Shown here: piece by piece, positions 61,361 through 64,000 of the stretch | How the letters are laid out: each line of letters begins with the position of its first letter | Position numbering within the stretch: position 1 is the first letter of the stretch | NCBI RefSeq assembly: GCF_000968535.2 | Contig: NC_016112.1 | Coordinates: 4,526,001-4,590,000 of the forward strand | Length of the DNA stretch: 64,000 nt | Source of the DNA: Methylotuvimicrobium alcaliphilum 20Z | GTDB taxonomy: Bacteria > Pseudomonadota > Gammaproteobacteria > Methylococcales > Methylomonadaceae | Direction of reading: 5' to 3' | The notes under the pieces: model-generated | The model's database searches: none | What the model was told of the DNA's origin: nothing | The model's input: only the letters and a program-made list of their open reading frames with translations | Translations under genes and position numbers: made by a program

Positions 61361-64000
61361 CGGCGCTCTCCCGTTGCATCGCATTCAACAACTGATCGAG
61401 CTTGCTGGCCGGCAGTTCGACCTCATGCAGCCGTTGCTTGTTCAGCAGATAGCGCCGGCTGAACAGGGCGAGCACATGCCGGTCGGCGGTCGGCGTCGCC
61501 GACAAAATCTGTATGTTCTGTTTCGCGAGCAGATTCATCATCGCCTCGATGTTCTCGGGCGCCAAATCGCCCAGCTCATCGATCGGCCAGCAAACAACAG
61601 TCGGATTCTGCTTGCGCAGCATCGCCGTCACGCCGGTGAAGAACGTGATCAAGGCCAGATAGGACAGGCCGGTGGAACTGACGTCCTTCAGTTCCTTCGC
61701 GTTACGGGCGTGCTTGAGCTGGCCGTTCTCGTAGATGCTGAACTCGATGTCGAACAGCGACAAATGCTTGATCTTGAAACCCGACGAAGGCAGCAGCGCG
61801 GTCAGCTCGCTCATCGCCTGAATCAGCTCGTCGGGAATGTCCCGATGACCGATCAACTCGGCGTTGTCGCGATATTGACTGTAATTGTCGCCGAATTTTT
61901 TCAGCGCCTGCCAATATTCCAGATCGTTCATCTTCGAGCGGACGTTGACGGTGATCTCGCCCAGCGCGGCGAAATACTGTTCTTCGCTGATGTACTTGGA
62001 CAGCTCCGAGCCGGTATGCTTGATCGCGCGGTCGAAGTTGTAAAGATGCTGATAAAAGGCATTGACACCGGTCGCATGCAGTTCGATCTGTTGCGCGGTG
62101 GCTTGCCTGACGTGTTCGACCATTTGCAGCACATCGATCAACGGCTGTTCGATCTCCAAGGCCTCGTTCTGAAAAAACGGCCCGCTATTCCCCGGCGCGG
62201 CCAGCGCCTGTTGCCAGGCTTCGGCCAACTGGCTGCGGTGATGTTTGCCGAACAATTGCACGAGAATCTGCTTGCCGCTGTGGATCGCATGCTCCTGACG
62301 CTTGCGATCCTTGACCGTCTCCTGGGTTAGACGCGGCAGCGTGTCGGCCGCGTATGCATGCAGCTCTTCCGCATAGGTCGGCGGACTGCTTTTCAACAGC
62401 TCCATGCATTGCTCCAGTTGATTCAACAAACCGAGACGCTTTTTCAGTTGTTCCTGCTGTGCTGCGATCTGTTGATTCAACTGCGTTCGTCGACGCTTGA
62501 ATTCCTGCTTGAGCTGCTCGATCGCATCGTTCAGTTGCCGGCTTTTACTCTCCCAATCGCCGCGCCGGCGGCATAGATCGGGATGTTCCTTCCAACGTTG
62601 CTGCAGCCACGTCTGGTATTCTTCATGCTTACGTTGGAATTCTCTTGATTCTTTTTCGAGACCCTTCGCCTTGTTGAGCTGTTCCGACAATTTCACGATC
62701 GTGTCGTCGGCGCCGCTGTCCTTCAGCTCGCTGTTCAGTTGCTGCTGTATGCGGCGTTTTTCCTGTTCGAAGCGTTCGGTATCGGCGGCGATTTGTTCTC
62801 TGATCGTCGCAATCAGACGTTGGCCGTCCGACTCGATGACGCCTTTCCGGCCCAGATGTTCGTCATGCAATGCATGCATCGCCTGTTCGTGTTCCGCCTC
62901 AATCGCGGCGATGGTTTTATTACTGCCTTCGATGTCGCAAGACAAGCGCTGTATATTCAATTCGATGTCGCGGCGCGCTTTTTCGGTTTCGACCTTGATC
63001 CGGTCCGCCAGCGCATTCGCTTCGTCTTGCAGATGCGCTTCGTTTTTTTCGACGCGCTTGACCCGTTGCTGGGTCTTGTCGAGCTCGGCCTTGGCATGCT
63101 CGCGCTGCTTGTTCGCGAGAGCCAGACTCGCTTCGAGGTCTTCGATTTCTCCACCGAGCACGTTCAATTTGTCGAACAGATTTTTTTCCTCTTGCTCCAG
63201 ACGCAGTTTGTCGGCGGTCAAATAGCTTCGCTCGGCCAACGCATCGAGCGCGATCCGTAGTCCGTAGAAATCGTCGCTTGCGTTTTCATTCCACTGAGGG
63301 TCGAGGCCGGTATGATCGAGCAGTTCCGGCGCAATCACGCGTCCGATGGTGTTTTGCCAACCTTCGACTTCATTGTCGAGATAATGCTGCAGCGTGCCGG
63401 ATTCCGGTCTCAAGCGTTTCAGGCACTGCGCATGGCGCTCGCGCAAGTTTCTGAGTTCGGTATTTTTGTCCTTGAGCTTTTGTTCGATCTGCCGGAATTG
63501 ATCGAGCTTGCTCTGGTAGTCATTTTGCGCGTCATGCCGTGCCTGATAGGCGAGTCGGTTTTCCATGACGGCTGCTTCGAGCGCCTGCCGGTTTTTGGCT
63601 TGCTGTTCGGTCAAAGCTTCCGGAATCGGCGGATTCCTCAAACGGCTCTTTTCGACTTCGAATTCGGTCAGCCATTGCGTTTGCTGCGCCTTGACTGGGT
63701 GCAACCGGCTTTCCTTAGCCTGCCGCAATTGTTCTTTGCGTTGCTGAAACGCCTCATCGGTCTCACGCAGACTCTTTTCTTGCGATAACTGCGCTTCTGC
63801 GCATTGCCGCTCGAAGGTCTGGATCTGGCTGTCGTGAGTATGCCGTAATTCGTCGAGTTGTTTCTCGTAGTAAGCCTTGATTTCCTGCGTCTTGCTTTCC
63901 AGCGCTTCGATCTCGCTCTTGATTTTCACCTGTCTTTCGACATGCTGTTCGAGTAACGAAGCCTTGAACGCAAAGCTTTCGGCATCCTGCCGTTCATAAT
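61353..64000 (-). CDS. SMC-like ATPase (MksB/JetC-like), N-terminus beyond the right edge
   Basis: The frame is open to base 64000, so the true start, with the Walker A motif, is outside the window; an internal GTG at 63929 is not the start. At least 882 residues are visible: very long coiled coils with a likely hinge region in the middle, then a C-terminal ATPase half with signature-like SSTGLSYLALITFF, Walker B VVCWPIDELGDL and a D/H-loop region ILSATPTADRHV. These features are those of MukB/MksB/JetC-type SMC proteins of bacterial condensins and plasmid-defence systems. Confidence 0.85.
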   Translation of the reverse strand, partial: YERQDAESFAFKASLLEQHVERQVKIKSEIEALESKTQEIKAYYEKQLDELRHTHDSQIQTFERQCAEAQLSQEKSLRETDEAFQQRKEQLRQAKESRLHPVKAQQTQWLTEFEVEKSRLRNPPIPEALTEQQAKNRQALEAAVMENRLAYQARHDAQNDYQSKLDQFRQIEQKLKDKNTELRNLRERHAQCLKRLRPESGTLQHYLDNEVEGWQNTIGRVIAPELLDHTGLDPQWNENASDDFYGLRIALDALAERSYLTADKLRLEQEEKNLFDKLNVLGGEIEDLEASLALANKQREHAKAELDKTQQRVKRVEKNEAHLQDEANALADRIKVETEKARRDIELNIQRLSCDIEGSNKTIAAIEAEHEQAMHALHDEHLGRKGVIESDGQRLIATIREQIAADTERFEQEKRRIQQQLNSELKDSGADDTIVKLSEQLNKAKGLEKESREFQRKHEEYQTWLQQRWKEHPDLCRRRGDWESKSRQLNDAIEQLKQEFKRRRTQLNQQIAAQQEQLKKRLGLLNQLEQCMELLKSSPPTYAEELHAYAADTLPRLTQETVKDRKRQEHAIHSGKQILVQLFGKHHRSQLAEAWQQALAAPGNSGPFFQNEALEIEQPLIDVLQMVEHVRQATAQQIELHATGVNAFYQHLYNFDRAIKHTGSELSKYISEEQYFAALGEITVNVRSKMNDLEYWQALKKFGDNYSQYRDNAELIGHRDIPDELIQAMSELTALLPSSGFKIKHLSLFDIEFSIYENGQLKHARNAKELKDVSSTGLSYLALITFFTGVTAMLRKQNPTVVCWPIDELGDLAPENIEAMMNLLAKQNIQILSATPTADRHVLALFSRRYLLNKQRLHEVELPASKLDQLLNAMQRESADV

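Noticed and set aside
61374-62330. 318-codon plus-strand frame and others on the same strand to 63.8 kb
   Set aside because: Antisense shadows of the GC-rich SMC gene, which itself has Walker B and coiled-coil signatures.
63929-63931. GTG at 63929-63931 as the start of the SMC-like gene
   Set aside because: The frame stays open to the window edge and the visible part lacks Walker A, which must lie further upstream.

Overview
The window looks like chromosome from a gammaproteobacterial (type I) methanotroph. The strongest sign is a complete ribulose monophosphate (RuMP) formaldehyde-assimilation run, hps-hxlB-tkt-[membrane protein]-tal-fba, on the minus strand at 22912-29877. A doeB2-D-A-C ectoine-breakdown cluster at 52539-57979 points to a halotolerant or haloalkaliphilic member such as Methylotuvimicrobium/Methylomicrobium; that genus-level assignment is inference from memory of gene content, not a database match. 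House-keeping synteny (rhlB<>trxA-rho, nudE<>yrfG, mutY-yggX) fits a gammaproteobacterium.

Layout. 1-1243: the edge of an unknown gene and a PuuD-like membrane protein. 1886-13259: a minus-strand electron-transfer locus: a giant pyruvate:ferredoxin/flavodoxin oxidoreductase with a fused ferredoxin domain, then rnfC, D, G, E, A, a small Cys-rich membrane protein, a ferredoxin-NADP reductase and rnfB. 13.8-21 kb: small hypotheticals, a sodium:solute symporter, a BFD-like [2Fe-2S] protein, a DUF2780-type lipoprotein, a cupin and a CopA-type copper ATPase. 21-30 kb: a CoA-disulfide-reductase/rhodanese fusion and the RuMP run. 30.2-33.3 kb: a HAD phosphatase, dhaK and dhaL facing each other, and a membrane protein. 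33.9-41.4 kb: nudE, yrfG, rhlB, trxA, rho, a decayed quinone-reductase pseudogene, yggX, mutY and rubredoxin. 42-46.6 kb: AsmA, a small membrane protein, peroxiredoxin and an AP2-domain protein. 46.6-52.2 kb: an iron-type TonB2 energising system (DUF3450, TtpC-like, ExbB, ExbD, TonB, TPR) divergent from a small Cys-rich gene with a Fur-box-like site. 52.5-58 kb: ectoine catabolism. 58.6-64 kb: an SMC/kleisin/winged-helix/TOPRIM operon of MksBEF-Wadjet type, running off the right edge.

How parts fit. Hps and HxlB fix formaldehyde onto ribulose-5-phosphate; Fba, Tal and Tkt regenerate the acceptor and make C3 units; DhaK/DhaL can phosphorylate dihydroxyacetone; PFOR, Rnf and FNR can connect pyruvate, ferredoxin, NAD(P)H and an ion gradient. 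DoeA/B2/D/C would recycle ectoine to an aspartate-like C4 acid when salt stress falls.

Intergenic DNA is rich in dispersed, non-coding, palindromic elements with imperfect terminal inverted repeats. Two families share the core GCCTACATGGACGTATTCAC. Several copies abut gene ends so tightly that their termini supply the stop codon (trxA, doeB2, rnfG). Best candidates for something undescribed: the TGVxKYL-repeat membrane protein inside the RuMP operon, the Cys-rich protein in the rnf operon, the edge-truncated condensin-like system with B-E-F-TOPRIM order, and the stop-codon-supplying repeats. No rRNA, tRNA, CRISPR array, transposase or phage gene was seen.
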